A stretch of 64,000 bases of DNA from Microvelia longipes (taxonomy: Eukaryota; Arthropoda; Insecta; Hemiptera; Veliidae): positions 52,363,595 to 52,427,594 of the forward strand of contig JACMZG010000008.1 in NCBI GenBank assembly GCA_018340805.1, read 5' to 3'. Positions 34,936 to 50,200 of the stretch are shown one piece after another. How positions within the stretch are numbered: position 1 is the stretch's first letter; each line of letters opens with the position of its first letter. The position numbers were made by a program, and so were the translations under genes. The notes beneath the pieces are model-generated. The model was not told the origin of the DNA. It saw only the letters and a program-made list of their open reading frames with translations, and searched no databases.

Positions 34936-37344
34936 GTTATGTTATGTATAAATTAAAACAAATAATAACCCATGGTCCATTTTTCTAATATTTTAACAAG
35001 AAATTATGTTAATAAAAATATGAAAATATAAATATCAGTAACATTACTAATAGATTAAGTTGAAATGGGAATAAAACATTCAGACATGAAATAAAACATG
35101 AGACCTTTTCAACCTACTCTTGTCTATGATTTAAGAACAGTGAGAGATTTAATTTTAAAAAAAGTAGAACTAGACTGAAATAACTACTTTAAGACCCTAA
35201 AAGTCCTAGTTGAAATGCATTTAAATACTGCTGTAGTGTCAAAGAGTGGACATTAAAAGGAGCATACTCATTTAAAAATTGTTTATATGCCCTCAATAAT
35301 TAGTTTGTAACAAAAATATTTATAAATCAAAAGTATAAGTTATTATATAACTAAACCAATTACGTACAAATAAATAATTGCTAAATTGAACATTGCAGCT
35401 CAAATACATACTTTATTGTACATTGTAACTCACAAAAGTGTGCTATCATTCATTCCCCACATTTAAAAATTTGTTAAATTTTAACTAAGTATAAAAAAAT
35501 TCAACAATAAAACAAAACAATAAAAGAATAATTATAATTAAATTGGTGTTACATACAAAAGAATAAAATATTATTTATAAAAATCAATTTACAAAATTTC
35601 ATTTAAAAAATTATAAGTAGTGGTCATAATTGTAACACTGAATTCATAATTGTATTCAGTTCATCAAGATTTATAAAAGTAGGTATGACTCAACACATCT
35701 TATATAAGAGATAGAAAAAGGAAGTATCAGATAAAACTTATTTTACAAGCATAATAATTATTATTAAAACTAGGTCCTCATCCAAATGTTTAGTTAACCT
35801 AATGTTAACAAAAAACAGTAAATGTTAATGGCATTGATGGTAAATATTAATGCCATTCAAAGCCTATGAATAATTCAAAGAAGGCAATAGCCAATAAACG
35901 CAGCTGAAATTCCAATGAGGAAAAGTAATTAAAATAATTTTCTGTTATAAGAACTTATACAGACTTATATTATATTAACTTATACTCAAACCCTTACGAT
36001 GATATCAAATGTCAACCAAAGTGAATCCATCTATTTTGCTGATATAGAGTTCGTTTTTTAGGTATACAATAAAAAAAATATTTATATCAGAATAGAATGC
36101 CTGATATACAGGCACTCTAGGTAAAGCTATTTAAGATTTAATTGTTACAATGTTTGTACTAAAATGATAAGATCTTTGTTTTCATTTTGCTAACCCAAGT
36201 CCTAGACTGGAAACACAACATAAAAAATTGGCACCCAATTTTAAATCAAATTTTTGTTTTAATATTGACAAATCTAATTTAAAATAAGAAGTCTATCTAT
36301 ATAAATCAAAGCTTCCTCATCCCATTTAAAATTTATGAGACACAGGCAGCTTGCCTGCTTGTTATATTAAGATATCTCAAGAAATCTGCTAGTTATAGAT
36401 AAGGTAGATGGTTTTTAGTCTTAAACTCTTTAAACTAGCACTTAAAAAATATTTTTTAATATTTTGAAAGGCTGAAATGACTGCTATTTTGATACTGTAA
36501 GATTTATTTCAAAACCTAAAAATTTCTTTCTCTCATAGGACTTAATTTTTATTTAGATAATTTGTTTTGCCTGAAGTATTTTTTCAAGAAAAATTACAAA
36601 GATCCAAAAAGCCTAATGAGCATACACGCCTACACCAACCTTTTCTTAAATTTTGATAAAAGGTGTAAGCCACAATTTGGACATTCAAAGAAGTAAATTA
36701 GGTGTTTGCAATAACAATCCTTGCTATAGTGGATAGATAGCTATAACATTAGTATGGCATTACTTTAGTAAAAACATTTATGGCATTTTGCTTTAGTAAA
36801 AAAGCTAATACCAAATGATAGAACTCATTTAGATAAAAATCAGATGAATGGGAGGATCATTTCATTTGGATGTGTGTGCATATATTTATAAATGTATAAG
36901 TGTGTTGTATGCATGTGTTTATTATTACAAGTTATTTTTAGGTGTATTAATTAATGTTTAATTATAATATAGTAAATTTTACTTTAAATCAAATAAAATA
37001 CAATATCAATGAAAAATAATAATCTTTTTTAAGATAATCTGATGAGACCTAATCAAACATTCACATTCGAAAGAAAAACTACAGACTTGAACAACAACCA
37101 AAATAACTTTAAGTACAATCTTATAATAAACCACTAACTGCTTTTATAAACCTATGAGTTTCATTTAGTTAAACAATTAGTTGATATTGTTAAGCAAGAA
37201 AAAAGACACCTTTCACTCGTGAAAACCTTTGTTTACAAAAATGATCTTAAGTAAGTAAGTATGATTTACTTTCCAGAGAATATAATCTTATCAGAATTAA
37301 TTTTATGATTTTTTTTGTAATTACATTAAACCATAGAGAAATAT

Positions 37345-37506
37345 AAAAGTTGAAAAAACCATAAACAAAAATTAGAGGTTAGCAAAGTTATAAAACAGAT
37401 AGAAAATATAAGTTCTACAATGCAAAAAGTTGAAAAAACCATAAACAAAAATTAAAGGTTAGCAAAGTTATAAAACAGATAGAAAATATAAGTTCTACAA
37501 TGCAAA
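37345..37506. repeat. 80-bp tandem duplication
   Basis: Two adjacent copies start AAAAGTTGAAAAAACCATAA and end GTTCTACAATGCAAA; they differ at one position I can see (TTAGAGG versus TTAAAGG). This is a recent local duplication. Confidence 0.9.
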
Positions 37507-40500
37507 TTTGCCATGTGCATCATGGCAAATCCCAAAGTTGTTTAAATGACCTTTAACAGCCAACCAAAATGTTAAAAAAACGGTGACAAATGTAAACACA
37601 TAATTTGGGTATTTCTTATTCAGTGTTCTCCAAAGTAAATTTATTCAGTATAGTTTTGATGTACAAATTAAAAAAATTTACAGGTTTAAATTTGATTAAA
37701 AACTGATAGTACAAAAACAATAATGGCCAGTTTATTTTTTCAATCCTTAATCAGTCATATTAAACACGACTAAAGCCACCCACCTTTTAAAGTTTATATG
37801 AAATTATTTTAATTTTTTAAACCCCTATAATGTCCAATGTCTTTAAAAGGCGACAGAAAAGGAACAATGTGTAAATAACAAATTCAGAACAATTTAAAAA
37901 AATAAATCACTGTATAAAAAATATAAAAACTACCAGTAATTTGTTGTTATTTTATAAGCCCACAAAAAAAGAATCTTTTAAACAATAAATATAATTTTTT
38001 ATCCATATCTGTTCATATTTTTCTAAAAAATGAGTACATTAACAACAAATTCAATAAAAATTAGCAATAAATTTAATGTATAAATTTACAATTAAAATAG
38101 GCCCAAATCATATCTAAAATCATATCTAAAATCATTATTTACCCTCTTTTTTGAGCAATTTGTAAGAGCATTTGGCTCTAAATAGTACACTTACAATAAT
38201 AATAAATGCTTTAACATTAATCACTAAATTATTTATTATTAAAAAAAACGCAATCAGAACTTAATTTAAAAAATTATTAACAGTAAATTAAATTTTAATC
38301 CAGGATTATCAAAACTATTAAATTAAATAACTTTCATTACATACTTTCACAATAGTATAGTGGCTTCATTTAGTAATTTTTGTCTCTACAAAAATATATA
38401 GTATTTAGTAAAGTAAAAGTAATTACAATTATATTTCATAGATAGAGTTTGAAAAGTCTATTACAAAAAGATTTACCATCTGTAACCCCCTTAGTTTATT
38501 ATTTACCCAGATCTATTCTAATATTGTACAATAATTGCAGAGGATAATTATTTCTCAATCTTCTAGATGGTTCCTTTTACAGACACTATTCAAACTCCAT
38601 TACACATGGATTGCATTTTTATCCATCTATTACTAATTGTTTCTTTGTGATTTTTACAAACCCCCCAGATATATATTTCTAAATCCATGTCATCAGAATC
38701 CTTTGAGTCTGTAGATTATTAAAACCCTGTTGTGGTGATTTTAATTGTACTGTTTGAACAACACTGAAAAATGGTATCAGGATACTTGATAATAGCAAAG
38801 ATTTTAAAATGTAGGTAATTCATTAAGTTTTTCAAGCACCTGACACTATCTTGGTATCCACTTTCTCTTGACCATCATAGGAAGGTCCTGGGAAAGATTT
38901 AATGGATGTATAAACTAGGGATATAACTCTATTATATATTACTCTATTATGAATCAAAGTTAATACTTCAATCATTACATTTTTCTATACATCATATTTT
39001 GTTATCATCTGGTGAAAATTCTTGTTCTAAAAGACTTACAAAGTCTCACCTAGCAAAAAATAAGTATTCTGAAAATACAACTATTTGTTAAGCAATTCTT
39101 GATACTTTCTTGCATTAATCATGAATGTTAATATTGTAATTAATAATAATTTGGTGGATGGGTTTTGAAATCTAAAATTAACTTCTAGACAAGGAAGAGA
39201 AAATTTAGTTTCAGTCTTAAAAGGAAAAAGAAACATTCTATAAAAAAATAAATAATATATTTACTTTTAAGTAAGTTGAGATATTTTACAAAATACACAA
39301 AAATTGTATCTATAAACAAATTATTTGTAATAAAATCCCAGAAACAAAACATAAATTTTTTATTTTGTTTTATTTAACTTTATTATGTATCATAGGAAAT
39401 TAACTTTTTTTGTTTTTAAGTTTATAAAAAGAGATTTAGGAGGTAACCATTTGAAAACAATTAAAAGTATTTTCAACAAAATTTAAATTAATTAACTAAT
39501 CAAGATTAATTAAAAAAAATATATATAATGTACAAGATGCCAAAATAAGTTTTCAAATATTAATGATTGATAATTCAATTCAGGAAATAAAAATTAAAAT
39601 GAAATAAAAGAAGTTGGTATAGTAACCACCAAAATCAACTTATTTTCAGGCCAATGACTAGTTCATATTACATATCAAACTAGTATTAACAAGTGTGAAT
39701 TGTTATTAAGGAGACAATTGCCAATCTATTAAATATATATATCTATATATATTTAATAATTCTTATTTGCCTTATTTCTTATATTTGACGATTTAAGAAT
39801 TTTTTTTTGTTTGGGCCTGTTAGGGCTAAAAGAAAAATTAAATTCAAACAAACATTTCTTAATAAATTTATAATTGACAATATAAGGTCAACAACAAAAG
39901 TCATGGTTTAATACTCTCAAGAAAATCTAACTTGCACAACAAATTATCCCAGCCTAAAAATAAGTTGAGTTCAGTTTTTTTTTATAATATAAATCATACA
40001 AAAATAATTATTATTACAATGTTCATATAGAAGTGAATTAGTTTATTATTTCAGGTTCCACTATAGCATAAAACACGGGAGAATTCAGCAGAGGAACAAA
40101 CACAACATTCCTAACACATAAATTTTGAAAAGAGAAAATTACGGTGCACTAGGGCTCTCACTATAAAGTGGGAAAGAGGATTTAACACATCTCTATGAAG
40201 AAATCCTCCAGTCCTAAGTTTAACATAAAACCTATAAGCAATTTAAGACCTTCAATCTTTCATAAGAACCAAAAAAAAAGGTCTTAAATGTACTTCCTGC
40301 ATGTGCAAGGCCCTAAAATAAGGACTTAAAAGGAGTTCCACTACAAAATTTCTAAACCAGGCTGAGAATTAAAGATGCATTCATTCCAGTTCCTATTACT
40401 TTCCTTGTTTGTGAGAGAAAATGAAATTTGAAATTAACTTACACATCCATTAAATGAAATTGCACTAATTGATATAACTTGTATATCTTATATGTGATAT

Positions 40501-41140
40501 TTAATAATTGATTTAATAAGAAATCACATTAAAAGAGCACTTTATGCACTAAATTTGTATTTTGGCGAGAAAAAATGCTAATTTATAAAGTACTACCATA
40601 GAAAACTCCATAAAACCTTTACTTGACTTATAACTTGGTAAATATAACATTATGTGTATTTAAAATAACCAAGAGATATAATTAGATTTGAATTTTTCAG
40701 GAGAAAAATGGCTAACAGAAAAATAACCATTAAAATGTATTACATACACTCCTGTCGTTTTCTCCTTTAAATTCTTATTTCCTTTAAAACTTTATTTTAA
40801 TTCATTAATTAAAATAAAATTTAAACGAACAAACTATTGTATTGGTAGCACTGACAAATTACGAGCAATGCTCTTTATAAAATTTCAAATCTACATTTGA
40901 TAAAAGAGAATTAAATATTCTCTAAGAAAAGTTTTATTTAAAAAGGCTTGTTCCAAAGTCTTTATATCTTTTCACTAATCTAAAGTATATAAAATGTTTT
41001 CAGTAGGTACACTTTATACAGGAACAACTGTTAAAGTGTTCTTATAAAAGAACTCCATAAACAGTTGGAATTAGATAATTGTATTGAAGTCTTTTGGTCA
41101 AAAAGTTTGAATTGGTAGAGGTTACTAAAGTTGATAGTCT

Positions 41141-43741
<2,601 letters not shown>

Positions 43742-44270
43742 AATAAAAATATGTATCAAAAGAAAAAATAAATTAAATTAGACACTAAATAACCAAATTG
43801 TCTCTAATCCAAATAATACAAAATTTTAAAAGAAAACAACAATAAACCTCCCTTCAAATTCAATGATGTGTCCTGAAAACAGGTTGGAACACACTGATAA
43901 AACGTTTGATCTTAAAATACCCTAAAATATTTATATACAAATTATAATCGAAGTTCTTAAATAACTATATGGTAAAATATGTAATAATTGAGCTTCAAAT
44001 TTTGTTTTTAGATATAAAAATGTAATCGCAAGACAAAAATAAATTCTTGAAAAAGTGCGATTTTTGTTTTTAATAGGGAATTTTTTTATATCTAAGCAGC
44101 ACTGTATAATTGTCAAATTTGTTTACATTTGTATTTTCGATTTTCTGAATTTTATCATTTACGATATTCCATTTTGATTTTAAAATGTGTTATTCTATAT
44201 GTAGTGAGGATTTAAGAATGAAATCCTCTAATTATAATTTTTTAACATTCTAAATGCCCTAAAAAATAAC
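43742..44270. promoter_or_regulatory. Shared divergent promoter region of Surf4 and Agpat
   Basis: The start codons of Surf4 (minus) and Agpat (plus) are 529 bp apart, so both 5' UTRs and promoters must lie here unless upstream non-coding exons exist. I see no clear TATA box or initiator, which is usual for housekeeping genes. Both genes act at the ER. Confidence 0.6.
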
Positions 44271-47200
44271 ATGATGAGCCTATTAGAATTAATTATAATT
44301 TTTACTTTGCTTGTTCTTCCAGTTCTCTATGAACACAACTATGTTTTCCGCTATTATTTTAAATTTTTTGTTTACTACGGTGTTATCATGATTACTTCAG
44401 TTTTGGTTATACCTGTTATGATATTTAAGCCTAGGAACGTGGAAAATTTGATGTATGTAGTTTTTTATTGTATCTTTCTAAATTTGCTGAAGATGTGTTG
44501 TCTTCATTTGCTAGTGATTTTCGATTTGACTCCCCGCTTGAGCCTTGTCTGAATTTTTGCTTCATGGTAGCCTTAAATTATTGGCTATGTGTTATACTGT
44601 CATGTTTTTGAAGTAGTATTAAATCAGCGGACCGTATTCAGTACACCATTTAAATATTATGTACTTATCACTGTTATAACACACTTATTATATTTCATGC
44701 TGGATGAATTATGATGTGGGTATCCAGTCTCATACGCTTTAACCGATTTAATCAGGTGAACGTTAGTGGCTAAATTACCCAGGTGCTAGAAGATAGATTT
44801 TGGCATTTAATGCAGCCTGAAACAATTTAAAACGTTGTTACCGTTTTAACAATTTAATGTTAATAATAACGTTGTTATTATTACCTTAGGATAATAATAA
44901 ATTTCCCATTATGCTTAGGATAATGTGGAAAAATGCATAGCTCTCCCCTCCCTGAATTAGCTAGACATCATTTTCCTTTCTCGTTAAATTTGATTTTTTT
45001 TAAATAATCTTATTGTCATTGTCACAAGTTCTACTTCTTTGAACAAAAAAATGTTGCTCCTTCTTTTGATAGTTCAAGTTTATTGCCAGATCCTTATGAT
45101 TTTCTTTATTTTAACATTTTTTTTTATAAGATTGTGTTATAGAGGGGGAGACTGAAATTTGATTTTGTCCTCCATTAAAACATCTATATATATGCTACCT
45201 TCTCAATGCAGAGTTACTTCTCAAAACTAAGTAAACGAATGGATATGTCTGATATATACATATATTGAAAAAAGTTAAACAAGTTTTATACCTAAGGATT
45301 TTTTTTTAGATTGGCATCAGCTTTGTGTCGTAATATATCAGATCTGCTTGGTTTAAAATGGGAACTCAGAGGTGGTTCATACCTTAGTAGAAATGAACCT
45401 TTTATAATAGTGGCTAATCACCAAAGTTCTATTGATATTCTTGGTAAGTTTATAAAATAATACATTTCATACATCTGTAGTTTTCCTTGTCCAGTATTTT
45501 AGTTATGCACAAAATTACTTAAATCTTTACCCAGAAATGAGATTTCATCGGCATTATCTTATTAGCGTGAATTTTCAAAACAAAATGAGCAAATAAAATT
45601 GGGTCTTGTTGAATCTAGGGTGCAATTGGTTGTGAGACCTCTTGAGTGATTTTAACCATATTCCTGTTCAGGATGAGGGTATGAAAACCTAACCCCTTGG
45701 GCAACCTTAATATTCTGTGGACACATGAAAATAATGAGTGAGTGAAGTGAATTTGAACATTCAGAAACATGAAACTAAATTTTTCTGTCACAGATTTCAA
45801 AAAATTCCATTATTTAAATTAAATATTATTGTGCTGACCACAGATTTAGTTTAGGTCTTTTGGGCAAATAAAAATTGTATGTGTCTTTTGGGGCCTACCT
45901 AGTTTGATTTTAACCTAACTTTATTTCTTTCCTCTCATAGAATATAATTATGCAGTAAGATTCATAAAATTCAGTTAAGCTATTGGGCCTAATTCTGTTT
46001 TTTTTAGGATCCATGACTGCTTTATAAAGTTACCCTCTACCCATTTTTTATAACTATGTTTATGTAAAGTTTAAAATTATATAAATAACAATAAATTAAT
46101 TAATTTCTTTGCAGGGATGTTTGAGCTATGGCCTGTAATGAGAAGGTGCACAGTTGTAGCAAAAAAGGAATTATTGTATGCAGGCCCTTTTGGCCTTGCT
46201 GCTTGGTTATGTGGACTTATTTTTATTGATAGACTTAATTCAGAAGCCTCGAGGAAAGCAATTAATCATTCTATTGATCAGCTCAAAATTTCAAATGTAT
46301 GGGTGTTATTTTTATAGAAATTGTTTTTTTTTTTTTTTTATTTCAAAGGACACACTTATTGTAGAAATATATTATTTTTAGTAATTTTATTTATTTATTC
46401 TGTATTATGTTAATTTTTGTTTTGTTTTAGAGTTATTTTATTTTGTCTTATTTGCTACTCAACGTGATGCATGAACCATAGCATGAACAAATTTTTGTTA
46501 TTGATTTTGCCTAGAATAGAATGCTTTTTAAAAATTCATTTAACAAAATGTAAGTAATTTTAATAAATTTTTTGTGGGGCAAGAGGGTGAATCAATTTTA
46601 CACCAGTAAAATAAATATATATGTGATGAAAATTTGCTAAATACATGGCAAAATGCCATATATAAGAAAATATTAATAAAACCATAATAATACAAAATAA
46701 GAACCAATAAACATGGAACTTTTGAGTATGCTTAAGGGGTTGAAGGTCCTTGTTTTTATTTAATTCAGAAATATATTAATTTTAATCATGCATAAGGTTT
46801 ATTTACAATTTGAATAAAAGAGAATTTATGCTAATTCAAATTATTTCTTAAGAAGATGCATTGATATGAAAATCATTTATGATATTTTCATCTCCTGAAA
46901 AATATTAAAAATAATTAGAAAGTACTTAATCTTTTGATTAATTAAAAGTAGAGTTTTATAATTAGTATAAGGGTTGCCAGATGTCCCAATTTTGGAGGGA
47001 CAGTCCCAATATTGACACCTCTGTCTGGCTCAAAATTAAAAATCCTGCTGAAACTAAAAATGTCCTATTTCAATCCTGAATCACCTATTTTTAGGTTATT
47101 TTTCATCAAAAATTTGTTACTAAAGCTGACATTTCAAAGGAAGGGATTTATATTTTTAAAAACCTAACATCCTTTTCAATAATTGAATATTACATATTTT

Positions 47201-50200
47201 TTTAATCAATAAGCTGGCTTTTGAACAAGCTTGTTGTCTTATTTTAAAGTCAACAAGACACATGATAGAAACATCATCTTCTGTATTTTCTTACTAAGTG
47301 TGGATGTTATGAAGAATTAGATTATCTGAGAGTCTAAAATTTGTACATGCAACATGGCAGTAAAGTGATATTTATTGCTCTAGACATTTTTAATTGCCTA
47401 ACTTCACTCATCAATAAATTTATTGATGAAATTTATTTATGATTTATCATCAGCTAAAATCATACTTTACACTCTATGCATAATATGCTATTATATTTAA
47501 TACCAGTACCCCTATAATTTACCTATAGTATATGACATTATAATATCTAATATTATTCATATTGTTTCATTATAGAATGTTACACCCCCCCCCCTCTCCA
47601 TGCCAGATTTGTCCCACTCAAAAATTGTCCACCTCAGCAAAAATCTAGCAACTCTATCACGTGGAAATGACTTGTTTAAGGTATACCTGCTTTTATGTTC
47701 TCTAGCTCTTACAGATGAAGTCTAGTATCTTCTTAAGGGAAGTTAAATAAAAAACTATCTTGATATCTGATCTGTAAGAATCATCTAACACCTTCTTTAT
47801 TCAACGGCGCTGATGATTGCCTCTAGTTAGGTTGAAAGCACTTCTTCTTTTATTTTTATGAAGTTAAATAGCTTAAGACCTCTTTGGTGCAATGTGCGAG
47901 TAGTGTGCTCAAATATTTGGTGATAACTTCAATTTTTAGATTTTTACATAAGAATTTTTTAGTATCAATTAAATTAATGAAGACTTTAGTCCTTATAAAA
48001 ATTTATTGAAAATAAATTGTTGAAGAGCTTTCGCCCAGGGATCCTGAGCTTCTTCAGTTCTTTAAAATGACAAAAATGAAAAAGTTGGAAAATAATAAAA
48101 TTTTTGATTGTTTTTATGTCATATGTCTAACTATAATACCACACACGGCTAAAATCAATTGACAGCCCGCCAAAATCACAATGCTTTCAACCCTCTTTTT
48201 TTTAATAAAAAAATTCCTTCTTTTATATAACAAAAAAAAATTCCCTACTCTGGCAACACTGAAAGTCAGGTTATGTTTTGAATTTTATTATTTGTTTTTA
48301 TTTGATATCGTATTTTTTATTTTTAAAAATTATTTATTTACTTTTTAAGAAAGAATATTGTTGTATCTTATAAATTTACCAACTAAGTGTTGCTTTAAAT
48401 TTGTTCGGGAAGTATGAATTAAGTGGAGTTAAAGTTGTTAATTACGTAATGAAATGGATCATAATAGTTCTTTGATAAAAGTTTGACGATTTAAATAAAT
48501 TGTCAGCTATAATTACTTTTTTTCCAAAACGAACTGCTTTTTTGTGTCAAGTTTGTATAATTGAATGCGTGTTGTTTCATATTATAAAAATAATATGACA
48601 CAATATGCATTCAAGACTGTCATCTATTGAAAGACATGGCATTTTCAAAAAAAAAAATGCTGTCTTTTGGTTAACAGAGCACAGAACCTGCGCTGTACTC
48701 AAATATCAAGAAATGCTTGAAGAATACGTCAAAGTCCAAGTGTCAAATATAGGCACTCAGGTCATATTACAACTTCGCTATAATTGGATGAATTGAATAG
48801 ATTGGAATAAAACGAAACGAACTCGAATAGATCAATATGCACAATGAGGAAAATAAAAGCGACGCGAGGTTACAAATATTTACAACCAGTGTTGCCTTTT
48901 TATGATTTTATTTACGAAAAGTATTTTTTTATAACGAGGTTGGCATGAGGTGGAGGGGAAAGAGCGGGGTCGGTCTGAACCAATAGAATTCTTTCCCTCA
49001 CAGATTTTTGGCGCGCTGTCAATTGATTTTAGCCGTGTGTCGGACTATAAGTAAATTTAAAATGAAATACAAAAAGGTAAAGGAAAAATTATGATTTTAA
49101 GATAATATTATAATAAATACTGCTAAGATTGTTAATGTCTTGTTTTTTGTTCATACTGTCTTTGTCAGCTTTTATATAGAGCATTTCTAAAAATTTCCTT
49201 TTGTCTGTATGTGGTTCTGTATGAAGTATACGACAGTTTTCTTTGTCTGGTCGGTGGTCAAGTTTTGTCATATGTTCTGATAAAGCTGTAAGGTTAGAGT
49301 TGTCAAGTATTTGATTGTTATGTGTGTCAAGTCTTTTTTTGAAAAGTTGAGAGGTCTCTCCTGTGTATGCTTGGGGGCAGTCTTTACATGGTATTCTGTA
49401 TACAACGTTGCATCTTTGGGCATTAGTGAGGGGGTCTTTTAATTTTGAAAAATATTTAATGTAAAAATTAACAGAATTTTTTAGAGCAATTTTGATGTTG
49501 TAGTCTTTAAATAAGTTTTTAATTTGGTATGTAGGGTGTCCTATGTAGGTAAGAGAGTGGTAAGTAGGTAAGTTATTCGGTCTGTCAGTATCATTAGCAG
49601 TAATGGGAGGTATTCGGATAATTGGGTTATGGTACCGAAACAATAGGTTGGAGACTAGTCTATCTGGGTAATTTTTTCTCTAAGTATATCTTTAATTTTG
49701 ATGGTGGCTTCAGCTGTAAATTGTGGATCGCTTAAGGTCAAAACTCTGTGGATAAGGTTTTTGGCACAATTTATTTTATACAATTGGGGTTGATGGGATA
49801 AATAGTTTATCTTATAATAGTTTATAATTATAATAGAGGATAAATAGTCCTCTTATCTTAGATGACGATGATATTTTAATTTTCTAGATGTAGTGTCTTT
49901 ATTCACTTGTATTCCTATTGTGGCTAAATCTATAATTTATGATCTGTATCCCAAATTTCTGCTTCCATATCTATAACTTATAACACTTTTATCACTTTAG
50001 TTAATTTTTGCCTTTCAAAATCATATTTTAGCCATAATAACATTTTATATTATCAAAAAAATGGTCTTCCGATGGGTGACCCTTTGTCACCTATCGTTGC
50101 AGATTTAGTCCTTGATCACATTTTTTCTTTAATTATTGCCAAGTATGTGACTAAAATCAAAATAGTTAAGAAATATGTGGATGACAGTTTTTTAATACTA

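Larger units (their letters stand above)
34256..41140. other. Gene-poor spacer between Smyd4 and Surf4
   Basis: 6.9 kb of AT-rich DNA with no open frame long enough to list and no conserved peptide. It holds the 3' ends of both convergent genes, a hairpin at 34878-34935 and an 80-bp tandem duplication at 37345-37506. I see no recognisable mobile element. Confidence 0.6.

Noticed and set aside
43931..44116. 61-codon minus-strand frame upstream of Surf4
   Set aside because: It lies in the shared promoter region, lacks splice links to Surf4 and shows no conserved motif.
48605..48796. 63-codon frame in the 907-bp TIR element
   Set aside because: It is too short and without a known motif; a transposase would be several hundred residues.
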